From Amycolatopsis oliviviridis (GTDB lineage: Bacteria; Actinomycetota; Actinomycetes; Mycobacteriales; Pseudonocardiaceae): a stretch of DNA of 64,000 nucleotides. The notes under the pieces are model-generated. The model did not search any database. It saw nothing but the letters and a program-made list of their open reading frames with translations, and was not told the origin of the DNA. Of the stretch, positions 1-8,266 are shown piece after piece; the stretch's first letter is position 1; every line of letters starts with the position of its first letter. The translations under genes and the position numbers were made by a program. The DNA lies in the NCBI RefSeq assembly GCF_014654365.1, contig NZ_BNAY01000004.1:1-64000 (forward strand), read 5' to 3'.

Positions 1-121
1 GAGGCGACCTGTCCCTGCGGATCTCGAACAACACACAACCCCTGAACAACTCAGGTGTTGCAACCACCGCTAGAACCCAAGGGGAAGGGGGCCTTCACGC
101 GCTTCGGCCTTAATCAGTTGA

Positions 122-141
122 CGGAGTGAGTACTCACTCCG
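122..141. promoter_or_regulatory. palindromic operator of the adjacent TetR regulator
   Basis: A perfect 20-bp palindrome, CGGAGTGAGT followed by ACTCACTCCG, lies 13 bp before the ATG of the TetR gene. Its size, symmetry and position are typical of TetR-family operators, so autoregulation of the TetR-exporter pair is the simplest reading. Bases 1-121 hold no gene that I can support. Confidence 0.75.
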
Positions 142-154
142 CACACTGGAGAGC

Positions 155-766
155 ATGACGGAAACCCCCACCCGGCGGAGAGCGCCGGGAATGAGCCCCG
201 AAGAGCGGCGGAGGATGATCGTCCAGTCCGTGCTGCCGCTGATGGTGGAGCACGGCGCCGGGGTCACCACCAGCCAGATCGCCCGCGCGGCCGGCATCGG
301 CGAGGGCACGGTCTTCCGGGTCTTCAAGGACAAGGACGAACTCTTCGCCACCTGCTTCGCCGAAGCGCTGAAGCCCGATCAGGTACTCGACGCCATCGCG
401 GTGATCGACCTCGAACAGCCCCTCGACGACAGGCTCGTCGAGGCGGCCGACGCGCTCAGCGCGCACCTGCAGCGGATGGGCGCGCTGATGGCGGTCATGC
501 ACGGCTCCGGCAAGCGGCCCGAGCACCGCCACGGCCTCGGCGACGGCCGGGACCGGCGCCGGGAGTCGATGACCGCGATGCGCGAGGCCATGGCCGAGCT
601 GTTCGAACCGGAGAAGGACCGGCTCCGGCTGCCCGCGACCCAACTGGCCGCACTTTTCCTGTCGCTGCTGTTCAGCGGCCGGATGCGGTTCGACGCGAAC
701 GGCGACGAACCCACCACGATGGAACTCGTCGACGTCTTCCTCAACGGCGCCGTGGGGGCCGCGTGA
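155..766 (+). CDS. TetR/AcrR family transcriptional regulator
   Basis: A 203-aa regulator. The N-terminal helix-turn-helix spans about residues 15-60 (SQIARAAGIGEGTVFRVFKDKDEL), the usual TetR pattern of an ARxAGIxxGTxxxxFxxKxEL core. The C-terminal ligand and dimerisation half is diverged, as is normal. Its stop overlaps the GTG start of the ABC exporter by 4 bases (GTGA), so the two are translationally coupled and the regulator very likely controls the exporter. The 20-bp palindrome just upstream is the likely operator. The inducer is unknown. Confidence 0.9.
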   Translation: MTETPTRRRAPGMSPEERRRMIVQSVLPLMVEHGAGVTTSQIARAAGIGEGTVFRVFKDKDELFATCFAEALKPDQVLDAIAVIDLEQPLDDRLVEAADALSAHLQRMGALMAVMHGSGKRPEHRHGLGDGRDRRRESMTAMREAMAELFEPEKDRLRLPATQLAALFLSLLFSGRMRFDANGDEPTTMELVDVFLNGAVGAA

Positions 767-2748
767 TCGGCGGCCCGCCCGGAGGGGGCGGTGGCGGCAT
801 CGAGATGCTGCTGGCCCGCGGCGGCAGGCGACGCCGTCCGCCGTCGACGGTGCCCGACAGCGGGCTGACCGGCCCGGTCGACATCCCCGAACCAGAACCC
901 GAAGCCCTCCCGAAAGACCTGAAGTCCCGGCTCAACCGCATGTGGGTCAACGTCGCGGGCACGGTCCGCGGCCTGCCCAAGGTCGCGAAGCTGACCTGGC
1001 AGGCGAGCCCGTTCCTGACCGTCACGATCACCTTGGTGACCCTGCTTTCCGGTCTGCTGCCCACGGCGACCGCGTATGTCGCGAAACTGCTGATCGACTC
1101 GGTGGTCGCGGCGATCCAGGGCCACGGCACCAAGGGCGCGATCGTCGGGGTCGCGCTGTTCCAGTTCGGCGTCCTCGTGCTCACCGCGCTGTCCCAGGCG
1201 CTGACCACCTACGGCCAGTCCTTGCTGCAGGAACGGATGACGCTGACCATCCGCCACCAGGTGATGGAGCATTCGAGCAAGCTGCATCTGTCGTACTTCG
1301 AGGGCTCCGCGTCCTACGACATGCTGCGCCAGGCCGCTCAGGAGGCGCCGACCCGGCCGCTGTCGATGATGAACTCGGCACTGGGCCTGGTCCGGACGCT
1401 GATCACCTTCGCCAGCATGATCGCGCTGCTCGTATCGATCAGCCCGCTGCTGGCGCTGGTCGCCCTGCTGGCACCGATCCCCGCGTTCATCTCGCAGTCG
1501 AAGTACGGCGCCCGCGCGTTCTGGCTGACGTTGATGATGTCACCCTTGAAAAGGCGGATGGACTATCTGTCCTCTTTGGTCACCACGGACACCTACGCCA
1601 AGGAGACCAAGCTCTTCGGCCTCGGCCCGTACTTCGTCGACAGGTTCCAGCGGCTGGGCCAGGTTTTCTACGACCGCCAACGGAAACTGACCCGCAAGCG
1701 CAGCGTGAGCTCGACGTCGTGGGGGTTGCTGAGCACCGCCGCCGGGTCCGCGATCGCGCTGTACATCGCGCTGGAGGCCGTCGGCGGCAGGCTCACCCTC
1801 GGCGATCTCGCGCTGTACACGGCCGCCGCGGCGTCGGTGCAGACGTCCGTCCAGGGCCTGTTCACCGCGTTTTCCGGAATGTACGAGAACAATCTCTACC
1901 TCGACACGCTGTACCGCTTCCTCGGCACGAAACCGGAGATCGTCGCGCCGCCGGAGCCGCGCCCCCTTCCGTCCACTGTGGAGGGACATATCCGGTTCGA
2001 GGAGGTCTCCTTCACCTATCCCGGTGCGTCCGAACCCGCGCTCGACGGCGTGACCTTCGAGATCCGGCCGGGCGAAACGGTCGCCGTCGTCGGCCGCAAC
2101 GGCGCCGGGAAATCGACGCTGTTCAAGCTGCTCTGCCGGCTGTACGACCCGACGGGCGGGCGGATCCTGCTCGACGACGTCGACATCCGCGAGTACGACC
2201 CGGTGGCGCTGCGGCGGCAGATCAGCGCGATGTTCCAGGACTACGTGACCTACCAGGGCACCGCGGCCGAGAACATCGGCCTCGGCGACCTCACCCACCT
2301 CGTCGACCGCGAACGGATCGAGGCGTCGGCGAAGCGGGCCGGTGCCGACGAGCGGATCGAGCGCCTGCCCAGCGGATACGACAGCCCGCTCGGCCGCTGG
2401 TTCGACCAGGGCGTCAGCCTTTCCGGCGGCGAATGGCAGAAGATCGCGCTGGCGCGGGCGTTCCTGCGGGAGGCGCCGATCCTGATCCTCGACGAGCCGA
2501 CGTCCGCGCTGGACGCCCAGGCCGAGCACGACCTCTTCTCGCGCCTGCGGGAGCTTTCGGAGGGCCGGACGACGCTGTACATCTCGCACCGGTTCTCCAC
2601 CGTCCGGCAGGCGGAACGGATCCTGCTGCTGGAGCACGGAAAGGTCGCCGAGTACGGGACGCACGACGAGCTGATGGCGGCGAAGGCGGGCTATGCCGAC
2701 CTGTTCACACTGCAGGCCGCCGCGTACCTCGACGAGGCCGTCGGCTGA
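763..2748 (+). CDS. ABC exporter, fused permease and ATPase (half-transporter)
   Basis: A 661-aa type IV ABC half-transporter that would work as a dimer in the membrane. A Gly- and Pro-rich cytoplasmic leader (residues 1-75) precedes six predicted membrane helices (about 80-370) and a nucleotide-binding domain. That domain shows Walker A GRNGAGKST (about 443-451), signature LSGGEWQKIALARAF (about 555), Walker B ILILDEPTSALD (about 575) and the H-loop YISHRFSTV. The GTG start overlaps the TetR stop; a start further inside (near base 804) cannot be excluded. It resembles lipid, peptide or drug exporters. The substrate is unknown. Confidence 0.9.
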   Translation: MIGGPPGGGGGGIEMLLARGGRRRRPPSTVPDSGLTGPVDIPEPEPEALPKDLKSRLNRMWVNVAGTVRGLPKVAKLTWQASPFLTVTITLVTLLSGLLPTATAYVAKLLIDSVVAAIQGHGTKGAIVGVALFQFGVLVLTALSQALTTYGQSLLQERMTLTIRHQVMEHSSKLHLSYFEGSASYDMLRQAAQEAPTRPLSMMNSALGLVRTLITFASMIALLVSISPLLALVALLAPIPAFISQSKYGARAFWLTLMMSPLKRRMDYLSSLVTTDTYAKETKLFGLGPYFVDRFQRLGQVFYDRQRKLTRKRSVSSTSWGLLSTAAGSAIALYIALEAVGGRLTLGDLALYTAAAASVQTSVQGLFTAFSGMYENNLYLDTLYRFLGTKPEIVAPPEPRPLPSTVEGHIRFEEVSFTYPGASEPALDGVTFEIRPGETVAVVGRNGAGKSTLFKLLCRLYDPTGGRILLDDVDIREYDPVALRRQISAMFQDYVTYQGTAAENIGLGDLTHLVDRERIEASAKRAGADERIERLPSGYDSPLGRWFDQGVSLSGGEWQKIALARAFLREAPILILDEPTSALDAQAEHDLFSRLRELSEGRTTLYISHRFSTVRQAERILLLEHGKVAEYGTHDELMAAKAGYADLFTLQAAAYLDEAVG

Positions 2749-2750
2749 CG

Positions 2751-2968
2751 ATGCGGCGGATCATGGTCGTCGGTTGCAGCGGCGCCGGGAAGTCGACGTT
2801 CTCGCGACGGCTCGGCGCCGCACTCGACCTCCCTGTCACCCATCTCGACCGGCTCTACTGGCGACCGGGGTGGACACCGGCGCCGGACGCCGAGTTCCAC
2901 GTCGCGCACGGCGGATCGTCCTGACCAGGCCATGCGAGGCGGAGGAGTTCCTGCGCCGATTCGGTTGA
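2751..2968 (+). pseudogene. decayed P-loop nucleotide kinase (topology-modulation/AAA family) with internal deletion
   Basis: From ATG 2751 the reading frame gives a clean family N-terminus with P-loop VGCSGAGKSTFSRRLG and HLDRLYWRPGW, typical of the 170-180-aa 'DNA topology modulation protein' kinases. It stops at 2924 after only 57 residues. In another frame, at about 2910-2968, the family's C-terminal end is present (RIVLTRPCEAEEFLRRFG, stop at 2968). The middle of about 100 residues is missing and the two ends are out of frame, so this is an internal-deletion pseudogene. It sits 3 bp after the ABC exporter and may once have been cotranscribed with it. Confidence 0.75.
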
Positions 2969-3027
2969 CCCCCGTCACCGTATCGGGGGTTCGGGAGCAA
3001 AACGGGCAAGCCGTACGTTGTCCAGGT

Positions 3028-3510
3028 ATGGCTGTCGCGTTCTTGCTCTATGTCGTCGCCGAGATCGCCGCCGTGTGGGCGGTGGGCTCGGCAGTTGGCG
3101 TGCTCGGCACGATCGCGCTGCTCTTCGCCGGTGCGTTCATCGGATCCTGGCTCGCGCGCCGCGAAGGCGGCCGTGCCTTCAGGGCGTTCGCGGAGTCCGC
3201 GCGGCTCGGCCGCCCCGCCGACGCGGAGCGGGAACTCACCGACGGGATGCTGATCGGGCTCGGCGGCCTGCTGATCCTGATGCCCGGTTTCGTCAGCGAC
3301 GTCATCGGCCTGCTGTTCATCCTGCCGCCGACCCGCAGTGTCGCGCGCAAGGTGTGGCAGAAGCGGATGCAGCGGCGGGCGGTCAAGTTCGCCAACCGCG
3401 CCCGCGGGCCGGTGATGGTGGTGGACAGCGAGGTCGTCACGGACACCCCGCCCGCCGAAGCCGCCAGGAAGCAGCCGCCGGTGATCGAGGGCCGCGTCGT
3501 CGAGGGCTAG
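3028..3510 (+). CDS. fxsA: FxsA family membrane protein
   Basis: A 160-aa protein of the FxsA family (named for suppression of F-plasmid exclusion of phage T7 in E. coli). The N-terminal half has hydrophobic segments (AVAFLLYVVAEIAAVW and a second at about 28-45), then the conserved GxxLILMPGFVSDVIGLLFILPPTR block near 90-110. The C-terminus is basic and polar. I chose ATG 3028 over the in-frame start at 2932 because the residues before MAVAFLLYVV do not fit the family. It stands between the pseudogene and the AlbA_2 regulator. The physiological role in actinobacteria is unknown. Confidence 0.9.
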   Translation: MAVAFLLYVVAEIAAVWAVGSAVGVLGTIALLFAGAFIGSWLARREGGRAFRAFAESARLGRPADAERELTDGMLIGLGGLLILMPGFVSDVIGLLFILPPTRSVARKVWQKRMQRRAVKFANRARGPVMVVDSEVVTDTPPAEAARKQPPVIEGRVVEG

Positions 3511-3520
3511 GCGCCACGAA

Positions 3521-3573
3521 CTTCGCCACTAGCTTCGCCACTACACTGCCTAGTGGCGAAGCTAGTGGCGAAG
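3521..3573. promoter_or_regulatory. 23-bp perfect inverted repeat built from four 11-bp units
   Basis: The arms 3521-3543 and 3551-3573 are perfect reverse complements around a 7-base centre. Each arm is itself two copies of CTTCGCCACTA (or TAGTGGCGAAG), giving four 11-bp units, two per orientation. The right arm ends 13 bases before the ATG of the AlbA_2/ATP-binding protein. It could be a multi-dimer operator for that protein, a terminator for fxsA, or a hairpin in the leader that affects translation. Confidence 0.8.
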
Positions 3574-3586
3574 CTAGGACGGCGAC

Positions 3587-5329
3587 ATGCTCCACGAAGA
3601 ACTCACCGAGATCATCGCGAACCTCCGCGCGCTCGGCGGTGATCATGCGTTCGTCGAGGCCAAACGCGCGGACACCAAGCTGCCCAAGAGCACACGCGAG
3701 ACGCTTTCCGCCTTCGCCAACACCAGCGGAGGCGTTCTCATCTTCGGCCTCGACGAAACTCACGGCTTCGAAGCGACCGGAGTTCGAGATCCGGCGAAGC
3801 TGGAGGCCGACCTGGCCGCGATGTGCTCCGAAAACCTGGAACCGCCTCTCCGGCCGCTGATCGGAACGCACCGGTTCGAAGACGCGGATCTGGTCGTCGC
3901 CGAGATTCCCGAGTTGCCTGCCGGAATCAAGCCGGCGTACAACCGCGGCACCGGGATGACCCAGGGAAGCTTCATCAGGGTCGCCGACGGGGACCGGAAG
4001 CTGAGCCCTTACGAAGTCCAGTTGATGCTGGCGAACCGTGGTCAACCACGAGACGACGAGCAGCCCGTCCCCGGTACTTCGGTCACGAACCTCGACGAAT
4101 CGCTGACCAGCACCTTCCTGAGTCGGCTCCGCCGCCATCGCGGCAGAGCCTTCGCGAATCTCGACGACACGGCCGCACTGCGACGGGCGAAAATCCTCGT
4201 CGGCGACGAGTTGTCGTTGACCGGGCTCTTGGCGCTGGGCGAGTATCCGCAAGAGTTCTTCCCGCAGCTCATGCTGACCTTTGTCCACTACCCGACGAAA
4301 TCGGGACCGGACCCGCGGAACGGGACGCGGTTCATCGACAACGTTGCGGCCGAAGGACCGATCCCGGCGATCGTCGACGAAGCGCTCAGCACCCTCCGCC
4401 GCAACATGAAGCGCCGGTCGACCGTCCGTGGCGCGGGACGGGCCGAAACTTGGGAGTATCCCGAAACAGCTTTACGCGAAGCGGTGGTCAACGCACTGGT
4501 CCACCGTGACTACTCCGGCCCGTCGCAGGGAACCCAGGTTCAGGTCGAGATGTATCCCGACCGGCTGGTCATTCGCAATCCCGGCGGTCTCTACGGATCG
4601 GTTCGTGAAGAAAACCTCGGGGTGGAAGGCACGTCTTCGGCCCGCAACGGCACCCTGCTGAAGATCTTGGAGGACACGCCGCTACCGGGGTCGGACCGCC
4701 CGATCTGCGAAAACCGCGGCTCCGGGATCCCGACGATGCTGGCGGCGATGCGGGACGCCAAGCTCAGTCCGCCACGATTCGCCGACGACATCTCCACGTT
4801 CACGGCCACCTTCCCCAACCACACGCTGATGGGAGACGGCGCCGTCCAGTGGATCGCGTCGCTTCGTGAACATGGACTGACCGACAGCCAGTGTCATGGC
4901 CTCGCGATGTTGTTCCATGGCGAAACGCTCAACAATCAGGCTTACCGCAACGCGAACGACCTCGACTCTCGTGTCGCCACCGAAGAGCTCGGCGATCTGG
5001 TCGCCCGAGGCCTGCTCGTCCCGACGGGCGGACGTCACTACGCGCACTACACCCTCGCCGACGATGTCGTCCCGGCGCCCGCGGACGGCCCGGTGCGGGA
5101 ACAGCGCCGCGCCGATCGCCGTGCAGAGATCCTGCTGGCACTCGGCGGGAAGGAGGCGAACCGTGCCGATCTGGTCGCGGAGACAGGACTCCCCGATCGA
5201 ACGGTGTCCCGATGGCTCGGAGTCCTCCTCCGGCAGGGACTGATCGAGGCGACGGAGAAGAACCTGCGCAGTCCGAATGTCCGCTATCGCCGGACGCGGC
5301 AACGAACTCTCGATGAAACGGGCGGCTAG
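3587..5329 (+). CDS. AlbA_2 (Schlafen-like) domain ATP-binding transcriptional regulator
   Basis: A 580-aa protein with three parts. Residues about 20-130 form an AlbA_2 domain (FVEAKRADTKLPKSTRETLSAFANTSGG is diagnostic). Residues about 280-400 form a GHKL-type ATP-binding C-terminal domain (ETALREAVVNALVHRDY, then NRGSGIPTMLAAM). The end (about 510-575) is a winged-helix segment (RADLVAETGLPDRTVSRWLG). This is the architecture of COG2865-type predicted regulators; some family members act in stress or phage responses, but none is firmly tied to this one. It is monocistronic, follows fxsA, and has a remarkable four-unit palindrome in its leader that is a likely autoregulatory site. Confidence 0.85.
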   Translation: MLHEELTEIIANLRALGGDHAFVEAKRADTKLPKSTRETLSAFANTSGGVLIFGLDETHGFEATGVRDPAKLEADLAAMCSENLEPPLRPLIGTHRFEDADLVVAEIPELPAGIKPAYNRGTGMTQGSFIRVADGDRKLSPYEVQLMLANRGQPRDDEQPVPGTSVTNLDESLTSTFLSRLRRHRGRAFANLDDTAALRRAKILVGDELSLTGLLALGEYPQEFFPQLMLTFVHYPTKSGPDPRNGTRFIDNVAAEGPIPAIVDEALSTLRRNMKRRSTVRGAGRAETWEYPETALREAVVNALVHRDYSGPSQGTQVQVEMYPDRLVIRNPGGLYGSVREENLGVEGTSSARNGTLLKILEDTPLPGSDRPICENRGSGIPTMLAAMRDAKLSPPRFADDISTFTATFPNHTLMGDGAVQWIASLREHGLTDSQCHGLAMLFHGETLNNQAYRNANDLDSRVATEELGDLVARGLLVPTGGRHYAHYTLADDVVPAPADGPVREQRRADRRAEILLALGGKEANRADLVAETGLPDRTVSRWLGVLLRQGLIEATEKNLRSPNVRYRRTRQRTLDETGG

Positions 5330-5973
5330 GTTCCGCTCGGCTTCGGGATGTCGAAATAGCCGCTGAACCGCACGGCCGGCGCGTACTCGCCCTTGACCTT
5401 CACCTTGCCGGTCACGAACATCGCCGCCACCGCCGCGTTGCCGGTGGCCATCCGGATGAAGTCGTCGACGGACAACGTGATGGTGGTGTCCGGAGTGCGC
5501 GCGAGATCGGTGCTCGAAACGCAGACGCCGTCTTCGATGACGGTTTGAAAGCGATCGAAACCGTCTTCTCCGTCACCATCCGTGAAACGCCATGCGACGA
5601 CGAAGTCGACATGCCGCGCGCGTTCGGGAACGAAATGATCCGACATTCTGCGGAAAATCTCGTCGAGGAACGCCGAACGCAGTTCCGGGTGATCGGAGAT
5701 CGCCTTGAGCTGTTCCCGCGACGCGCGTTGCACGACGTCGACGAGTACCTCTGTCTCCAATGAGCTCAGCTCGATGCCCGCACCGGTTTCGCCCAGCATG
5801 TGCAGGGTTTCCAGCACCTGCGTGAACTGCTCCGGGGTCAGTTTGGCGAGTTCGAGCTTCTCCGCGAAAGCGTTGATGACGTGCTCGCCCGCGGTGCGTG
5901 TCTTGTGCAGCCGCAACGGACGGGAAAGGCGTACCTTGTCCCGCCAGCGCCGGTTCGGAGAATTTCGGGGCAC
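5326..5973 (-). CDS. SCP2 sterol-binding domain protein, copy 1
   Basis: A 215-aa protein. The C-terminal half (about 105-213) is an SCP2-like lipid-binding fold, seen from the closing GNAAVAAMFVTGKVKVKGEYAPAVRFSGYFDIPKPS. The helical N-terminal half (about 30-100, TPEQFTQVLETL) is shared with the next gene. SCP2 domains bind acyl-CoA, sterols or other lipids in a hydrophobic tunnel. Its stop codon overlaps the convergent end of the AlbA_2 gene by 4 bases. It is the downstream member of a tandem paralogous pair with 6003-6638, probably one minus-strand operon. Confidence 0.85.
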   Translation of the reverse strand: MPRNSPNRRWRDKVRLSRPLRLHKTRTAGEHVINAFAEKLELAKLTPEQFTQVLETLHMLGETGAGIELSSLETEVLVDVVQRASREQLKAISDHPELRSAFLDEIFRRMSDHFVPERARHVDFVVAWRFTDGDGEDGFDRFQTVIEDGVCVSSTDLARTPDTTITLSVDDFIRMATGNAAVAAMFVTGKVKVKGEYAPAVRFSGYFDIPKPSGT

Positions 5974-6002
5974 GGCACGGAAGTGTATCTGCTCGGCCGG
6001 GT

Positions 6003-6638
6003 TCAGGACGGCTTCGGAAGGTCGAAGAAACCGATCAGGCCCGCCGCGAATGCCAGGTCACCTTTTACTTTGATCTTTCCGGTGACGAATAGCACAGCCG
6101 GGGTCGCCTGATGGGTGATGAGCCGGAAGAAATCAACGGGCGCGATCGTGATCGTCACCCTCGGCTTCTCCTTGCTCTCCTGGCTGACCGTGCACTCGCC
6201 GTGCGAGATCACCGTCTCGTAGCGGTCGTAGCCGCCGACACCGACCCCGCCGGACAGCCGCCAGTGGACGACGGCGTGCAGCGTCTTCGCCCGGTCCTGC
6301 CGGATGTGGGCGCCCATGCGGTCGAAGATCTCGCCCAGCACCCGCTCCCGGAGCGCACGCTCGGCGACGACGCTCTCGAGTTGCGCACGCGAGGCACGCG
6401 CGACGAGGTTCGCGAAACGGGCCGGGTCGACCTTGCGGAGGTCGAACGCGGGCGCGGATTCCGCGAGCCGTCCCAACGCGGTCAGCAGCCGCCGGACGTC
6501 GTCCTTGCCGAGGTCCTTCGGATCGATGGCGCCCGCGACCTCGTTGACGTCGAGAGAGTGCGCCTCGGCCGAATCCGGCTCGATCCGTTCCAGCGCGTCG
6601 ACCAGCGCGCGGCCGGTCAGCCCCACGATCTCGGTCAT
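6003..6638 (-). CDS. SCP2 sterol-binding domain protein, copy 2
   Basis: A 211-aa paralogue of its downstream neighbour, with the same two-part layout. The N-terminal helical part runs to about residue 95, then an SCP2-like domain ends in LITHQATPAVLFVTGKIKVKGDLAFAAGLIGFFDLPKPS. The start ATG has a good GGAGGG ribosome site 4 bases upstream. It is transcribed divergently from a TetR regulator; a near-palindromic motif in the gap (6669-6690) matches one before fabG4/fadA2, so this gene pair probably belongs to the same lipid regulon. Confidence 0.85.
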   Translation of the reverse strand: MTEIVGLTGRALVDALERIEPDSAEAHSLDVNEVAGAIDPKDLGKDDVRRLLTALGRLAESAPAFDLRKVDPARFANLVARASRAQLESVVAERALRERVLGEIFDRMGAHIRQDRAKTLHAVVHWRLSGGVGVGGYDRYETVISHGECTVSQESKEKPRVTITIAPVDFFRLITHQATPAVLFVTGKIKVKGDLAFAAGLIGFFDLPKPS

Positions 6639-6668
6639 TTTCCCTCCAGCTCAGCCCTACCCGAACGT

Positions 6669-6690
6669 AAGGCTACCCGCCAGTAGGTAG
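6669..6690. promoter_or_regulatory. TetR operator, copy 1 (shared with 9636-9657)
   Basis: The sequence CTACCCGCCAGTAGGTAG at 6673-6690 matches CTACTCGCTAGTAGGTTA at 9640-9657 in 14 of 18 positions, and both keep the CTAC...GTAG dyad. It lies between the divergent SCP2 and TetR genes. A shared site at two divergent promoters of lipid genes points to the TetR encoded at 6752-7432. Confidence 0.75.
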
Positions 6691-6751
6691 GCGGGCAAGC
6701 GTGCCGAAATCACCTTTGCCCGAAGGGGCCCGGTAGCGTTCTACGCGACTA

Positions 6752-7432
6752 ATGGGAGGTCTTGAGTTGCCCGAGGAAGCACCGCGTCCCGCCGAACGCG
6801 CCAAAAGGCTGCCGAGAGCGGTGCGGGAACGCCAGATCCTGGACGCAGCGGTCTCGGTGTTCTCGCGCTACGGCTATCACTCCGCGTCGATGGACGAGAT
6901 CTCCGAGGTCGCCGGCGTGTCCAAGCCGATGATCTACACCTACCTCGGCTCCAAGGAAGACCTCTTCGGCGCGTGCATCCGCCGCGAAGCCACCCGCCTG
7001 CTGGAGGCGGTGCAGGACGGGATCAAACCCGATCTGCCGCCTGACATGCAGCTTTGGCACGGACTCCGCGCGTTCTACCGGTTCGTCGCCGAGTACCGCG
7101 AGTCCTGGACGGTGCTGCACCGGCAGGCCATGACCGTCGGCGGCGCCTTCGCCGCGGAGATCACCGACATGCGCACCCGCGCGATCGAGCTGGTCGCCGC
7201 GCTGGTCGTCTCCGCCGGCACCCGCAAGGGCCTCGGCGAGCAGGCGGAGTTCTCCGGCGCCGGGCTGTCCGCCGCGCTGGTCGGGGCGGCCGAGTCGCTG
7301 GCCGACTGGGCGCTCGACCACCCCGATGTCTCCGACGGCGTACTCGCCTCGTGGCTGATGAACCTGGTCTGGCTCGGGTTCAACGACCTGGTCGAGGGCG
7401 AGATCTGGAAGCCGTCAGAGAGCGACGACTGA
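6752..7432 (+). CDS. TetR family regulator of the lipid-metabolism locus
   Basis: A 226-aa TetR-family protein. The DNA-binding domain covers about residues 22-70 (RQILDAAVSVFSRYGYHSASMDEISEVAGVSKPMIYTYLGSKEDLF). The C-terminal domain has the helical HGLRAFYRFVAEYRESWTVLHRQ segment. It reads away from the SCP2 pair and converges with, and overlaps by 18 bases, the MaoC gene. The two related palindromes at 6669 and 9636 are its likely operators, which would make it an autoregulated controller of SCP2, MaoC, FabG4 and FadA2. An acyl-CoA ligand would be typical but is inference. Confidence 0.85.
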   Translation: MGGLELPEEAPRPAERAKRLPRAVRERQILDAAVSVFSRYGYHSASMDEISEVAGVSKPMIYTYLGSKEDLFGACIRREATRLLEAVQDGIKPDLPPDMQLWHGLRAFYRFVAEYRESWTVLHRQAMTVGGAFAAEITDMRTRAIELVAALVVSAGTRKGLGEQAEFSGAGLSAALVGAAESLADWALDHPDVSDGVLASWLMNLVWLGFNDLVEGEIWKPSESDD

Positions 7433-8266
7433 GCCCTCCAGATGCGGCTTCGGCTTGCGCGCGTTCCACAGCTCGAATGCCCAGCCATCGCCCTCACTCC
7501 ACGTGGTGAAAGCGGCCTTGGCGGGCAGCAGGACCGGCTGCTTGAACTTGACGTCGACGGTGAACGCCTCCGGCAGCCTGCCTTCGAACGCCGCGAGCGC
7601 GTGCGCCTTCGTCCACATGCCGTGCGCGATCGCGGACGGGAAGCCGAACGCCTTCGCGGTGATCGAGTGCAGGTGGATCGGGTTGCGGTCGCCGGAGACC
7701 TCGGCGTAGCGGCGGCCGATGTCACCGGGCACGTGCCAGATCGCGCTGGGCGAGGGCTGCGAGAGCTGACCGCGCGAGGTCTTCTCGCCACTGCCGCCAC
7801 CGCGGCGCAGGTACGTGCTGACGTCCGTCCACACAGGACTGTCGTTGACGAGCAGTTCGCTGATCACGTCGAACTGCTTGCCCTTCTCGTGCGGGCGCAG
7901 ATCCTCGGCGCGCACGCGCAGGGTGAACGACTCGTCGAGCCGCAGCTGCCGGTGCTGGGTGATCCGGTTGGCGACGTGCACCATGCCCAGCAACGGGAAC
8001 GGGAAGTCGTCCTCGGTCATCAGCGCCATCTGCAGCGGGAAGGCGAGGATATGCGGATACGTCGCCGGGAGCACGTCGTCGAGCCGGAATCCGCACACCT
8101 GGTTGTACGCGGCGAGGTGCGCCGGATCGACGACGACGCCCTCGCGGACAAACTCGGTCGACGGCAGCGTGCTCCCGCCGCTCTTGCGCAGCGAACCGAG
8201 CAACGCCTTGGGATACAACGAAGACAGACTCGGCGACTCGTGGAGTTCCTTGACTGCCATGATCAC
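7415..8266 (-). CDS. MaoC-like (R)-specific enoyl-CoA/acyl hydratase, HtdX-like
   Basis: A 283-aa double-hotdog hydratase. The C-terminal half carries the hydratase motif with catalytic Asp and His in SGDRNPIHLH, followed by FPSAIAHGMWTKA. The N-terminal half is a degenerate hotdog. Such enzymes hydrate trans-2-enoyl thioesters to (R)-3-hydroxyacyl thioesters. The GTG start overlaps the fabG4 stop (GTGA) with an ATG two codons later, so it is coupled to fabG4. The order matches the mycobacterial htdX-fabG4 pair (Rv0241c-Rv0242c), which supports a joint fatty-acyl elongation or reduction role. Confidence 0.9.
   Translation of the reverse strand: MIMAVKELHESPSLSSLYPKALLGSLRKSGGSTLPSTEFVREGVVVDPAHLAAYNQVCGFRLDDVLPATYPHILAFPLQMALMTEDDFPFPLLGMVHVANRITQHRQLRLDESFTLRVRAEDLRPHEKGKQFDVISELLVNDSPVWTDVSTYLRRGGGSGEKTSRGQLSQPSPSAIWHVPGDIGRRYAEVSGDRNPIHLHSITAKAFGFPSAIAHGMWTKAHALAAFEGRLPEAFTVDVKFKQPVLLPAKAAFTTWSEGDGWAFELWNARKPKPHLEGSVVAL

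Noticed and set aside
36..60. Imperfect hairpin CAACCCCTGA / TCAGGTGTTG
   Set aside because: Only about 9 of 10 pairs form, with no context to tell terminator from chance; the true operator is at 122.
942..2924. A 660-aa alternative frame across the ABC exporter gene
   Set aside because: It is the high-GC shadow of the exporter (Arg- and Pro-rich, no domains). Only its last 57 codons are real, as the kinase pseudogene.
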